A stretch of 64,000 nucleotides of DNA from Streptomyces sp. NBC_00353 (GCF_036108815.1 NZ_CP107985.1:8181501-8245500); one strand, 5' to 3'; positions 24,304 to 33,251 are shown, numbered from the stretch's first letter. Notes: generated from the letters alone by a model not told the origin. Translations and numbers: made by a program.

Positions 24304-25938
24304 TACGCCGGCCTTCGGACGCGCGGCACCGACCGGCTCCGCCGGGTTGTGCCGCCGCAGTGACCGGACGCCCTCGTAGGCGCAGAATGCCGCCAGCACG
24401 GCCAGCGCGCCGTGCACCGGCCAGTCGCCCAGCCTCACATAGAGGGTGCTGCCACTGGCCAGCGGTACGTCGAAGACGGCGGCCCCGCTCGTATCCGTGC
24501 CCAGCGGCGTCCCGACCCGCCCGCCCTGCGGGCCGTACACCGTGCTGACGCCGGTGAGCGTGGCATGCACCATCGGGCGGCCGTTCTCGGCGGCCCGCAG
24601 GGCGCCGAGCGAGGCGTGCTGCTCCGGCGCCCAGGTGTGCTGGAACGTAGAGGTGGACGACTGGGCGATCAGCAGCTGTGCCCCGTCTCGGGTCAGCTGC
24701 CTGCTCATGTCGGGGAACGCCGACTCGAAGCAGACCAGCGGCCCGATCCGCAGAGTGTGCTCCGGGGCGCGGACCTTGTTGGGGGACCCGGTGGATCGGT
24801 CCGTGCGAGGCGGCTCGGGAACGGACATCACCACCTGCCGGGTGCCGCGCAGCCGGTCCTCGCCCGCCGCCTTGCCCACCGACGTCACCCAGCCGAGCAC
24901 CGAACGGGCCGGGATGTACTCACCGAACGGCACCAGACGCATTTTGTCGTAGCGGTCCCCGGTCGGGCCGTCCGGTCCCACCAGCACCGCGCTCTTGAAG
25001 ATCCCCGTGCGGCCCGACGTGTCGGTGTGCCGGGCGTCCTCGTTCACCAGCACATCCGCGCCGACCTCGCGCGAGAGTTTCGCGATCCGCGCGGCCAGGT
25101 CCGGCCGCCGGGACAGATCCTGGCCGACACTGCTCTCGCCCCACACCACCAGATCGACGTCGCGGCCCGCCAGCGTGCGGGTCAGCTGCTCGCTGCGCGC
25201 GAAGCGGAGCGCCACGCTGTTCGGCCCCGAAACGACCCCCGGTTGCACGACGGCGATCCGGGCCACGCCCGACTGCTCCGGCTGCGGTGCCCACGTCCAT
25301 ATCGCGCCCACGGCCAGCGCGCACACCACGATGCCGACCGCTGCGGCCGTCCGTGCGCCGGACGTCAGGAACAGCAGGGTGACCGCGGTGTTCACCGCCA
25401 CCACCAGAAGACTCACCAGCCACACGGCGCCGACCGATGCCACCCGGAGCGCCGCGGGCACCTGCCACTGGCTCGCGCCGAGGAGCCCCCAAGGACCGCC
25501 GAGCGCCTCCCAGGAGCGGGCCAGCTCGATGATCAGCCAGCCGGAAGGCACCACGACCACGGCTGCCGCGGCCGTCGCGACGGACGGGGCGCCGCCGAGC
25601 ATCCGGGACACCAGCAGGCCCCAGGGCGCCCACAGCAGACCGAGCAGCGCCGCGAGAACGACGATGAACACATGCAGACTCGGCACCAGCCATTGGTGCA
25701 CGGCGAGCAGGTAGCCCGTCCCGCCGAGCCAGCCGTCGAGCGCCGCCCGGCGCGCGGTACCGGCCGAGCGGATCAGCAGCAGCCAGGGCACCAGCGCGAC
25801 GTAGGCGAACCACCACAGCGACGCGGCGGGGAAGGCGAGCGCGGGCAGTGCCCCGACGAGCAGGGCTCCACCGCCGCGCCACCAGGGTGACCGGAGGAAC
25901 CGCTCCCGCTGCTCACGCCGACCGACCGGAATCCGCAT
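24292..25938 (-). CDS. lnt: Apolipoprotein N-acyltransferase
   Basis: A 548-residue membrane enzyme that adds the third acyl chain to lipoproteins. Six to seven helices occupy about residues 20-215; the nitrilase-like extracytoplasmic domain follows. The catalytic triad is recognisable as Glu in VVWGESSVG, Lys in YDKMRLVPFGEY and Cys in GPLVCFESAF. A final helix precedes a basic tail. Length and motifs are complete. Streptomyces genomes typically carry more than one Lnt; I cannot tell which paralogue this is. It may act on the several lipoproteins encoded nearby. Confidence 0.93.
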   Translation of the reverse strand: MRIPVGRREQRERFLRSPWWRGGGALLVGALPALAFPAASLWWFAYVALVPWLLLIRSAGTARRAALDGWLGGTGYLLAVHQWLVPSLHVFIVVLAALLGLLWAPWGLLVSRMLGGAPSVATAAAAVVVVPSGWLIIELARSWEALGGPWGLLGASQWQVPAALRVASVGAVWLVSLLVVAVNTAVTLLFLTSGARTAAAVGIVVCALAVGAIWTWAPQPEQSGVARIAVVQPGVVSGPNSVALRFARSEQLTRTLAGRDVDLVVWGESSVGQDLSRRPDLAARIAKLSREVGADVLVNEDARHTDTSGRTGIFKSAVLVGPDGPTGDRYDKMRLVPFGEYIPARSVLGWVTSVGKAAGEDRLRGTRQVVMSVPEPPRTDRSTGSPNKVRAPEHTLRIGPLVCFESAFPDMSRQLTRDGAQLLIAQSSTSTFQHTWAPEQHASLGALRAAENGRPMVHATLTGVSTVYGPQGGRVGTPLGTDTSGAAVFDVPLASGSTLYVRLGDWPVHGALAVLAAFCAYEGVRSLRRHNPAEPVGAARPKAGVPGH

Positions 25939-26054
25939 ACCGCGCCTCCTCGACCTGACCGGTGAGCAGTGCTGCCCTTCTCCTTACCCAGTGTGGGGCG
26001 AGCGGAACAGGTGCGGCCAGGCCTGCGTGCGGGCCGGGTGCGGACCTGCGCGGC

Positions 26055-26552
26055 TCAGCTCGGTGCGAGGGAGCCGGAGAGGCTGCGCCACTTCTCGTGG
26101 ACGGTCACCGTACGGATCCGCCAGCCGACGTCCGTACGCAACATCCCGAAGGCGTACCGGCCGCCGGAGGCGAAGTTCGGCGCGGTGGTGTCGGAGGCTG
26201 CGGTGCCACCGCCGTCCTGTGCACCCTCCAGCCGCATGGGGTTCAGGTAGTCGGCCCGCACATCGGCGCGGTCACCGGGGTAACCGCCCAGGTCCTGGAG
26301 GTCGAGCCGGCGGTTGACGATCAGGTGCTGGCGTACGGGGAAGATCCGCAGCGTCTCCGCGAGCCAGTGCGCGACCTCGGCGGCCGGCCCCTCGACACCG
26401 CCCGCGCTGCGGTAGTCGGCGCGGCCGTCCGGGGTGAACAGGTCCCGGTAGTCCTGCCAGGAGCCGTCGTCCACCGCCACCGCATAGCCGGTGATCACTG
26501 CGTCGATGGACAGCTGGTCCATCACGGTCGCGAGAGCCACGCGCTGCGTCAT
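26055..26552 (-). CDS. NTF2/SnoaL-like protein
   Basis: A 165-residue cone-shaped NTF2-fold protein (MDQLSIDAVITGYAVAVDDG start, VGWRIRTVTVHEKW end). The SnoaL-like superfamily covers polyketide cyclases, dehydratases and ring-hydroxylating dioxygenase beta-like subunits; no specific catalytic set can be assigned. ATG 26552 (MTQRVALAT) is chosen because the upstream part of the frame is Arg/Gly-rich and non-coding in appearance. It stands alone between lnt and a universal stress protein. Confidence 0.83.
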   Translation of the reverse strand: MTQRVALATVMDQLSIDAVITGYAVAVDDGSWQDYRDLFTPDGRADYRSAGGVEGPAAEVAHWLAETLRIFPVRQHLIVNRRLDLQDLGGYPGDRADVRADYLNPMRLEGAQDGGGTAASDTTAPNFASGGRYAFGMLRTDVGWRIRTVTVHEKWRSLSGSLAPS

Positions 26553-26701
26553 TCGGCCAGTGTGTGCCCGCCGACCGCAGACGCCAAGGGCTGTGCACGC
26601 GCGGCGCCATGTCCGACCATGATCCGGTCGCCCGGAACCCCGGACCGGGAGCCCGGACAACGGGAACGCCCCGGCCGGAACCCGCACCACCCGTGTCCGT
26701 C

Positions 26702-27571
26702 TCAGCAGGGGACCACGGCCACCGGCCCCAGCGCATGAGTGAGCGTCGTCTGCGCCACCGGGGACAGCCCGAATCCAAGCTCTTCGCCGCCCCTGCGCCG
26801 CCCGATCACCGTGAGGGCGGCGGTCGCCGACGCCGTGACCAGGGTGTGGGACGCGGACCCGTGGACCGGCTCCTGCACAACTTCGACCTGCGGATACCTC
26901 TCAGGCCGCCCGGCGGTGAGCTCCGCGAGGGTCCGCTCGGCCGCGCCCGCCGCCGCATCCCGGTCGAAGACGGGACCGCCGGAGAGCATCGACGAGAACA
27001 TCGTCCAGCCGTGCACGATCCGCAGGCGCGCTCCGGGCCGGGCCATGGCGGCCTCGAACGCGAAGTCCAGCACCGCCTCACTGCTTTCGTCGGCGGCCAC
27101 CCCCGCGACAATGTCCGTGAACGTCTCCGCCGCCCCCGCCTCCGCCCCCTCCTCGTCCGCCCGGCCACTGCGAACGACGACGACGGGACATTTGGCCATC
27201 GAGGCAGTCGTCAGACTGTTCGAGCCGATCAGCAGTGACCGGAACCCGCCCAGCCCGCGCGAGCCCAGTACCAGCAACGACGCGTGCTCGCTCAGCGCGG
27301 TCAGCGCCGCCGCCGGGAAGTCCATCGGGGCGAGGGTCGACGTGTGCAGGGTCGGAGCGACCTGCGCCACCCGGCCCACGGACTCCGCGAGCAGTTCCTC
27401 GGCCTCGCGCCGCTGCGCCTCCTGGCTGATACGCCGATTGAGCGGCCTGACATGCACGATCGTCAGCGCAAGCCCTCTCCGGACGGCGTCGCACGCGGCC
27501 CACTCGAGCGCCTCGTAGCTGCGCCACGAACCGTCGACGGCGGCGATCACAGGAAGCTCGGCGGTGGTCAT
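26702..27571 (-). CDS. Universal stress protein, two UspA domains
   Basis: A 289-residue protein with two tandem UspA domains (about 6-145 and 155-289). The first carries the ATP-binding pattern LLVLGSRGLGGFRSLLIGSN, and the second has a degenerate version near TVIGRRRGGEELGFG. Such tandem USPs act in dormancy and hypoxia or nutrient stress. GGAGG precedes ATG 27571. No regulatory partner is visible. Confidence 0.9.
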   Translation of the reverse strand: MTTAELPVIAAVDGSWRSYEALEWAACDAVRRGLALTIVHVRPLNRRISQEAQRREAEELLAESVGRVAQVAPTLHTSTLAPMDFPAAALTALSEHASLLVLGSRGLGGFRSLLIGSNSLTTASMAKCPVVVVRSGRADEEGAEAGAAETFTDIVAGVAADESSEAVLDFAFEAAMARPGARLRIVHGWTMFSSMLSGGPVFDRDAAAGAAERTLAELTAGRPERYPQVEVVQEPVHGSASHTLVTASATAALTVIGRRRGGEELGFGLSPVAQTTLTHALGPVAVVPC

Positions 27572-27884
27572 GGCGTCCTCCAGGGTCCAGCGGTACACGT
27601 CCCAGGTTGATACGTGTACGGGGCATTTGGCATGGACTCTTGGCCGTGTCCGCCCCGAATCACCCCGGTCGTGTTCCGTACGCTACGGCCGGTCGGCGTC
27701 CGGCGCAGGAGCAGCCGAAGAGCGAACAGCGAAGCGGTGCGAAGCACTGAAGCGCGTCGCGGAAGGGCGCGAGCGGACAGGTTTTCCGGTCTCTCCGGAC
27801 TGTCGACTTCGGGGGCTTCTGCGACGCGCTTCAGGATGAGGGCGATCCGGCAACGGTCGCCGTCAGGGCGGAGCGGCGTGCGTA
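27572..27884. other. Spacer between the USP and pectate lyase genes
   Basis: 313 bases with no gene I would support. It must hold the USP promoter at its left end and the terminator of the pectate lyase gene at its right end, but I see no strong inverted repeat. Confidence 0.5.
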
Positions 27885-28099
27885 TCAGCTGCCGGCGATG
27901 TACGCCGTGAGGGTGCCCAGATTCTTGATGAAGTCCGACGTGGTGATTCCCAGCGGACTGGCCTGCGGCGTATAGGGGGATTCCACGGGTGGCTTGAGCG
28001 GGTCGTAGGGCGAGGTGTCGTAGAGGTCGCCCACATTGCGGCTCATATAGGCCTTGCCGTCGTACGGTGTCGCGGGTGCCGAACCCCGGTAGGGGCAGG
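27885..28099 (-). pseudogene. 3' part of interrupted pectate lyase gene
   Basis: The last 71 codons of the pectate lyase (CPYRGSAPATPYDGKAYMSR; GITTSDFIKNLGTLTAYIAG), cut off from the 5' part by the IS607 element. The open frame continues leftward into the element without a start. Joined at the shared GG with the part at 30381-32004 it continues the same frame, giving ...GSITNRS-CPYRGSA.... Confidence 0.88.
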
Positions 28100-28115
28100 A
28101 ACTGTTCTCGACTAA

Positions 28116-28150
28116 GTGTCTATAAGTGTCCTTTAGGTGTCGTGAGTGTC
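28116..28150 (+). repeat. Phased GTGTC repeats at the IS607 left end
   Basis: GTGTC at 28116, 28126, 28137 and 28146, spaced 10, 11 and 9 bases, i.e. one helical turn. IS607 TnpA binds such arrays at element ends. The array runs straight into a perfect TATGAT -10 box (28152-28157), so bound TnpA should repress its own promoter. Confidence 0.75.
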
Positions 28151-28164
28151 GTATGATCTGGTGT

Positions 28165-28743
28165 GTGAACCTGACGGAATGGGCACGCGCACAGGGGGTC
28201 GCCCCGCGTACTGCGTACCGCTGGTTCCGTGAGGGCACGCTGCCGGTCCCTGCGGAGCGAGTGGGGCCGCGCACGATCCTGGTGAACATCGACGCGAACA
28301 CCTCACCGTCCGTGACCGGTGGCGTGGGACTGTACGCGCGCGTCTCCTCCCACGATCAGAAGGCCGACCTGGAGCGGCAGACCGCACGCTTGTCGGCATG
28401 GGCCGCGAAGGCCGGGCATAAGGTCGTGCGCGTCGAATCCGAGATCGCTTCGGGCATGAACGGCGCCCGTGCCAAGGCCCGTCGCCTGCTGGCCGACCCG
28501 GCGGTGACGACCGTAGTGGTGGAGCACAAAGACCGGTTGGGCCGCATGAACGTCGAACTCGTTGAGGCCGCTCTGGCTGCAACCGGCCGTCGACTCGTTG
28601 TGCTGGATGACGGCGAGGCCGAAGACGACCTGGTGCGCGACATGGTGGAGGTTCTGACCTCGTTCTGTGCCCGCCTGTACGGCCGCCGCAGTGCGAAGAA
28701 CCGTGCCAAGAAGGCACTGGAAGCGGCGGCTGCCGATGGCTGA
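28165..28743 (+). CDS. tnpA: IS607 TnpA serine recombinase
   Basis: A 192-residue IS607-type transposase: a MerR-like helix-turn-helix first (WARAQGVAPRTAYRWFREGT, about 5-24), then the small serine-recombinase domain with catalytic Ser61 in YARVSSHDQ and the conserved DRLGRMN region. The order DNA-binding then catalytic is diagnostic of IS607 rather than standard resolvases. GTG 28165 lies eight bases after a TATGAT -10 box, so the message may be almost leaderless. It overlaps tnpB by eight bases. Confidence 0.95.
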   Translation: MNLTEWARAQGVAPRTAYRWFREGTLPVPAERVGPRTILVNIDANTSPSVTGGVGLYARVSSHDQKADLERQTARLSAWAAKAGHKVVRVESEIASGMNGARAKARRLLADPAVTTVVVEHKDRLGRMNVELVEAALAATGRRLVVLDDGEAEDDLVRDMVEVLTSFCARLYGRRSAKNRAKKALEAAAADG

Positions 28744-30379
28744 CAAGAAGAAGCAGCTCCGCACCATCGCCCCGCCGTTCGTTGCTGTCGGCCCGTCCGG
28801 TGTGGCGTTACGCGACCGCCTCAAGCACCTCACACCAAAGGACGAGAAGGTGTTGCGTCTGGTCGGCGAGCACCAGGGCCGCCTGGCCTCTGGCGACCTC
28901 AAGGCCCGTTGCGAAGCCGGGCACAAGCACGACAACGACGCGTGGGCATCGCGGAAGCGTGACCTGACCGAGCAGTCGTCGTCGCGTATCGCGGGTGCGA
29001 TCACGAAGGCCACGCACGACCAGTACGGCCTGGCCCGACGCTGTCTGCTCGCCCATGTCCAGAACCTTGAGGCCGGTATCCGCACGCTGCGGCACCGCCT
29101 GTCCCTCCCGATCGGGGAGAAAGGCAGCAAGCGGGTGCCGGGCGGGTACCGGTCCACGGGCGAGTGGTTCCGCAAGTCCCGCCGCCTGGCCACCCTGGAA
29201 CACCGCCTCTACGTGGCCCGCGGCGACTGGAAGACCGGACATGTCCGTGTCGTTCGCGGCGGCCGGCGGCTGCTCAAGAACCGGCACAACCTTCAGGCCG
29301 CGCAGCTCACCGAGCGCGAGTGGCGTCAGCGTTGGGAGGCTGAGCGCTGGTTCCTCGCCGCAGACGGCGAGTCCGGAAAACGCTTCGGGAACGAGACGAT
29401 CCGCGTCACCCCTGACGGCGAAGTGTCGATCAAGCTGCCCGCCCCGCTCGCCCACCTGGCCAACAGTAAGCATGGCCGGTACGTCCTTACCTCCAAGGTC
29501 GCGTTCGCGCACCGTGGGGACGAGTGGCACGACCGCACCGAGGCCAACCGTGCCGTCGCCTACCGCATCCACCTCGACGTGGAGCGAGGCCGCTGGTACC
29601 TCACCGCTTCGTGGGCCAGGCCCGCCGTGCAGACCATCCCGTTGGAGACCGCCCGGGCCCGGGGCATGGTCGGCGTCGACACGAATGCCGACCACTTCGC
29701 CGCATACCGGCTCGACCGGCACGGCAACCCGGTCGGCGACCCGCGCCGCTTCCCCTACGACCTGTCCGGCACCGCCGAGCACCGCGACGCCCAGATCCGG
29801 CACGCCCTGACTCGCCTCCTGCACTGGACCAAGCAGACCGGCGCGCAGGCGATCGGCATCGAAAACCTGGACTTCGCCGCCGAGAAGACCCGCGAGAAGC
29901 ACGGCCGCAACAAGCGGTTCCGGCAACTCATCTCCGGTATGCCCACCGGCAAGCTCAAGGCCCGCATTGTCTCCATGGCCGCCGAACACGGCATCGCCAT
30001 CGTCGCCGTCGACCCGGCATACACCTCGATGTGGGGCGACCAGCACTGGCGCAAGCCCCTGATCAGCAGGACTCGCAGCATGACTCGCCATGACGCCGCC
30101 TCGGTGGCCATTGGCAGGCGCGCCCTCGGGCACCCGATCCGGCGACGGACGGCACCGCCCCAGCATCACCAGAGAGATGATGCTGGGCATCGGACCGTCC
30201 AGGCCGATCCTGGTGACCGAGGGCGTGAGGAAACCCGCCGCCCCGTCGCGGAGCGTGCACACGATGCGCGTTGCCGGACAGGGACAACGAGAACGCGGGG
30301 GATCAGCGCATCCAAAACCGTTCGGGATGCGCGCAGTACTGGGACGTGGGCACAAGGCTCCCTCCTGGACACTGTTTAG
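28736..30379 (+). CDS. tnpB: IS607 TnpB RuvC-like nuclease
   Basis: A 547-residue TnpB. The RuvC triad is present: Asp315 in GVDTNADHF, Glu376 in IGIENLDF and Asp453 in TRHDAASVAIGRR. The canonical CxxC zinc-finger cysteines between the second and third motifs are absent and replaced by AYTSMWGDQHWRKP, a variant seen in actinobacterial TnpB. The last 80 residues are Arg/Thr-rich and coincide with the expected omega-RNA region. Codon 25 is TTA. TnpB is an RNA-guided nuclease that favours element retention by cutting empty sites. Its stop codon TAG lies on the element's right junction. Confidence 0.92.
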   Translation: MADKKKQLRTIAPPFVAVGPSGVALRDRLKHLTPKDEKVLRLVGEHQGRLASGDLKARCEAGHKHDNDAWASRKRDLTEQSSSRIAGAITKATHDQYGLARRCLLAHVQNLEAGIRTLRHRLSLPIGEKGSKRVPGGYRSTGEWFRKSRRLATLEHRLYVARGDWKTGHVRVVRGGRRLLKNRHNLQAAQLTEREWRQRWEAERWFLAADGESGKRFGNETIRVTPDGEVSIKLPAPLAHLANSKHGRYVLTSKVAFAHRGDEWHDRTEANRAVAYRIHLDVERGRWYLTASWARPAVQTIPLETARARGMVGVDTNADHFAAYRLDRHGNPVGDPRRFPYDLSGTAEHRDAQIRHALTRLLHWTKQTGAQAIGIENLDFAAEKTREKHGRNKRFRQLISGMPTGKLKARIVSMAAEHGIAIVAVDPAYTSMWGDQHWRKPLISRTRSMTRHDAASVAIGRRALGHPIRRRTAPPQHHQRDDAGHRTVQADPGDRGREETRRPVAERAHDARCRTGTTRTRGISASKTVRDARSTGTWAQGSLLDTV

Positions 30380-30380
30380 G
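30159..30380 (+). ncRNA. Predicted TnpB omega-RNA (3' end of tnpB)
   Basis: Two perfect stems lie in the tnpB 3' end: CCCAGCATCA/TGATGCTGGG (30159-30187, 9-base loop) and GCGCATCC/GGATGCGC (30306-30332, 11-base loop). IS605/IS607 omega-RNAs come from this place and end in a guide copied from flanking DNA, here starting at about 30381. Boundaries are guesses. Confidence 0.45.
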
Positions 30381-32004
30381 AACGGTTGGTGATCGAACCG
30401 ATGGGCGCCAGCCAGTGATCGCGGCCGCCGAGACCCTCGACGACGGCGTCGGCCTGCGCCTGGGTCACGGTCGGCAGCGACAGATCGGCGTGCCGGAACA
30501 GGTCGTCGAGACTGAGGTCGCTCATCGAGAAGTAGTCCGGCAGTCCACGCCTGCCGTGGGCCGAGAGGGGCGAGCGGGCCTTGAGGTCGGCGACCTCGGA
30601 CCGGCTCATCCCCATGAGTTCCTCGTACGTCGCGCGCAGCGCGGCAGTGTCGACCTTGCGGCCGCCGCCGTAGTGGCTCGGGGTGTCCCGGTGGTCGTGG
30701 TCGTTGTAATAGGCGCCGTTGCGGATGTTGGAGCCGAAGCGGTGTACGAAGCGGGCGCGGTTGGTGCCCAGTTCGACGAAGGTCGGGTGCGTGCTGGAGG
30801 CCAGCAGCGGGTTCTCCGCCTTCTGCCGGTCCGTGAGCCGGCAGCTCTCCAGCCAGGCTATGGCGTCCGGGACCCGGCGCAGGAACTCGTGGTCACCGGT
30901 GAGCCGGAAGTAGGCGAAGAGCTGCGACACGTTGGTCTGAGTGGTGTGGGTGACCAGTGCCCGCGGCTCGTAGGACCGGGCGCCGGCGGGAGCGCCGGCC
31001 GGTCGTCCGCCTGCTGCGCGGGCGAGGTGCTGGAGCCCCCAGCCGGCCTGCGGCCCCGGCTGCTGCATGCGATGGAGACAGGCCATGGCCCGCCGGACGT
31101 TGGGGATCAGGTCCCGGCGTCCAAGGGCGGTGATGCACATGAGCAGGAACTTGATGTTCTCGCCGAGCACGTTGTCGTTGAAGGTCACATGTCCGGTGTA
31201 GTCGCCGTCCTCCATGCCGTGCCTGATGCCGGACGGCAGCCACGACGGCAGCTCGTCCGGCCAGGGCGTCTGCTCGACGGAGCCGGAGAAGGACGGGAAA
31301 CGCTGTGGCCAGCCGCCGTCGGCGACACCGCCGCGGTACTGCGCCGCGACGACGAAGCGGATCGCACGGTCCAGGGAGGCCTCGAACTTGGGGTGGGGCC
31401 GCTCCAGTTGGAGCCGGAGGATCAGCTGGGCGGCGGTCGAGGTCGCCGCGTCGTCGAACGTCGCGTTGCCGTAGAAGTGCTGGAACTCCTCCAGGCGCCA
31501 CCCGTTGGCGCCGATGGTCTCGTACCACTTCCGCAGCGAACCCTGGCCCGCCGTGTCGTGGATGTAGTTCCAGCCGCCGCACGCCAGTTGGGCGTCGGCA
31601 AGGGCCAGCCCGGTGCGCTTGGCCGCCCGGTAGCAGGCCTCCGATCCGGTGGCGTGGTAGGCGTCGAGCAGGCTGTGGCCGACGGACGGGGTGCCGGGCG
31701 GCTGGATCCAGCACATGGTGCGCCGGGCTTCCATCTCGCCCCAGGTGGTCGAGAGGTCCGGAAGGTAGCTCCAGACGTAGCCGCCGCCGTAGGAGACGTG
31801 CTCGTCCATGAACGTGGTGACGCGGTCAACCGCCGCCGCGATCTCGCCGCGCGTCCGTGCGGAGGCGGAAGCGGAAGCGGGTGCGGGTGCGGTGCGGGGC
31901 GTATCACCGGCGGCCGAGGCGCGCCCGGCCGATCCGATCACAAGTGCCGCTGCCGGTGCGACAGCGAGGCGGGAGAAGGTGCGACGGCTCACTGGCAATT
32001 GCAT
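30381..32004 (-). pseudogene. 5' part of Tat-secreted PL10-type pectate lyase
   Basis: 541 codons of a pectate lyase. A Tat signal (SRRTFSRLAVAP, cleavage near ASA-AG) is followed by a Ser/Ala-rich linker and an all-helical PL10-like domain with GGWNYIHDTAGQG, GGWPQRFPSF and FNDNVLG-type motifs, ending at GSITNRS. The stop TAA is contributed by the IS607 element. With the 3' part at 27885-28099 the intact gene would encode 612 residues. ATG 32004 has a GGAGG upstream. The truncated product lacks the C-terminal 71 residues and may be inactive. The assignment to PL10 rests on motif memory. Confidence 0.85.
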
Positions 32005-32426
32005 CGAACGACTGCCTCCACTCTGGTGGCGAAACGCGAATGAGGGGCCGCGGGGAGGCGGTCCTGGGCATGACGCAGCGTGATCCGAGGATCTCGCTCG
32101 CCATGCGAAAGGAGTTCTAGCACCATGCGATGGCGGAGCCAAGAGGTCATACACAACAATGGAGTTCATGTATGTGGAGCCTTGGAGGAGTTAATCGGTC
32201 ATATCCGACGCAGGAGTTCGGGTATCTGGACTTCAGGAGTCGAGTTCAGCGTCCGAGCGGAACCCGCCGGTCGTCACGCAGAGATATGCGCAGCCCTCGT
32301 GAGCGACTCGGTGGCCACGGCCTGAGGTCATCCGGAGACGGGTGATCGCGGTACTCCGGAGGGCGTACGGCGACTGCCTCCGGACGTACGACGACGGCCG
32401 CACACCCTCCGAGGGATGCTCCGGAC
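32005..32426. promoter_or_regulatory. Regulatory spacer upstream of the pectate lyase gene
   Basis: 422 bases between divergent genes, more A/T-rich than usual. It contains the inverted repeat CATACA...TGTATG (32148-32174) and repeated GGAGTT words at 32111, 32161, 32187 and 32213, the last three 26 bp apart. These are candidates for sugar-responsive regulator binding. No coding frame here looks real. Confidence 0.4.
32148..32174. promoter_or_regulatory. CATACA-N15-TGTATG inverted repeat
   Basis: Perfect 6-bp arms whose starts are 21 bp apart (two helical turns), about 145 bases upstream of the pectate lyase start. A possible operator. Confidence 0.35.
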
Positions 32427-33251
32427 ATGGAGAACCAGCCCGCAGCATCCACCAGGACGGAACCGGCCCACAGCAGTACGCCCGACTCACCGCCGACCGC
32501 GCCCACAGGGCGGAAGCCGAGCCCGGTGGAGCGGCTCTGTTACGCGACCGGCGCGGTGCTCGTCGTCTCCGGGCTGCTGCACCTGATCGTCTTCGCCGTC
32601 GACGGCGGTCCCTGGGACGGCCCGGTCTCCTGGCGCAAGCCCGTCACTTTCGGGCTCTCCTTCGGCCTGACGCTCATCGCGATCTGCTGGGTGGCCTCGT
32701 ACGTACGCCTACCCGCCCGCACCCGTACCGTGCTGCTCGCGGTGTTCGCCGCCGACTGCGTGCTGGAGGTCGCCGGCATCACACTCCAGGCCTGGCGCGG
32801 CGTACCGTCCCACTTCAACATGGAGACGCCCTTCAACACGGCGGTCTCGATGTCGCTGGCCGTCGGCGGGGGAGCGTTGGTCGTCATCCTCACCGCCCTG
32901 GCGGCGGCCTCGTTCGTCCGGCGCCCCGAAGGGCCGGCCGGGATGGCGCTCGCACTGCGGGCCGGCTTTGCGATCCTTGTCGTCGGGCTGCTGGCGGGCG
33001 CTGCGATGATCGCCCGCGGCGTCTATCTGACGCGCACCGGGCACCAGTTGGCCGGTTACGCCTCCACGGCATCACTCAAACCGCTGCACGGAGTCAGCCT
33101 GCACGCGATCCTTGTGCTGCCCGTGCTGGCCAGGGTACTGGCCGGCACGCCGTGGAGCGTCTCCACCCGACGCACCCTCGTCCGCGCCGCCGTGGGGTGC
33201 TACGCGGCGGCCGTCGTCGGGGCGCTGATATGGGCGGTCGTCGCGTACTGA
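32427..33251 (+). CDS. Conserved multi-pass membrane protein
   Basis: A 274-residue protein with a 30-residue Pro/Ser/Thr-rich N-terminus and about seven hydrophobic helices (CYATGAVLVVSGLLHLIVFA first, CYAAAVVGALIWAVVAY last). A short conserved-looking loop DGGPWDGPVSWRKPVTF follows the first helix, a pattern I associate with actinobacterial membrane proteins of unknown function. ATG 32427 is the first start in frame. No transport or enzyme motif is recognised. Confidence 0.78.
   Translation: MENQPAASTRTEPAHSSTPDSPPTAPTGRKPSPVERLCYATGAVLVVSGLLHLIVFAVDGGPWDGPVSWRKPVTFGLSFGLTLIAICWVASYVRLPARTRTVLLAVFAADCVLEVAGITLQAWRGVPSHFNMETPFNTAVSMSLAVGGGALVVILTALAAASFVRRPEGPAGMALALRAGFAILVVGLLAGAAMIARGVYLTRTGHQLAGYASTASLKPLHGVSLHAILVLPVLARVLAGTPWSVSTRRTLVRAAVGCYAAAVVGALIWAVVAY

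Larger units (their letters stand above)
28100..30380 (+). mobile_element. IS607-family insertion sequence
   Basis: A 2.28-kb element with tnpA (serine recombinase) and tnpB. Both junctions contain AGGAAC, with GG (28098-28099 and 30379-30380) as the probable two-base crossover core used by IS607 elements; there is no larger target duplication or terminal inverted repeat. Four phased GTGTC repeats mark the left end and a GACAC marks the right end. It interrupts a pectate lyase gene. Confidence 0.92.

Noticed and set aside
27770..27980. Plus-strand frame reading VFRSLRTVDFGGFCDALQDE
   Set aside because: It runs into the pectate lyase 3' end, has only modest third-position GC and no start or RBS.
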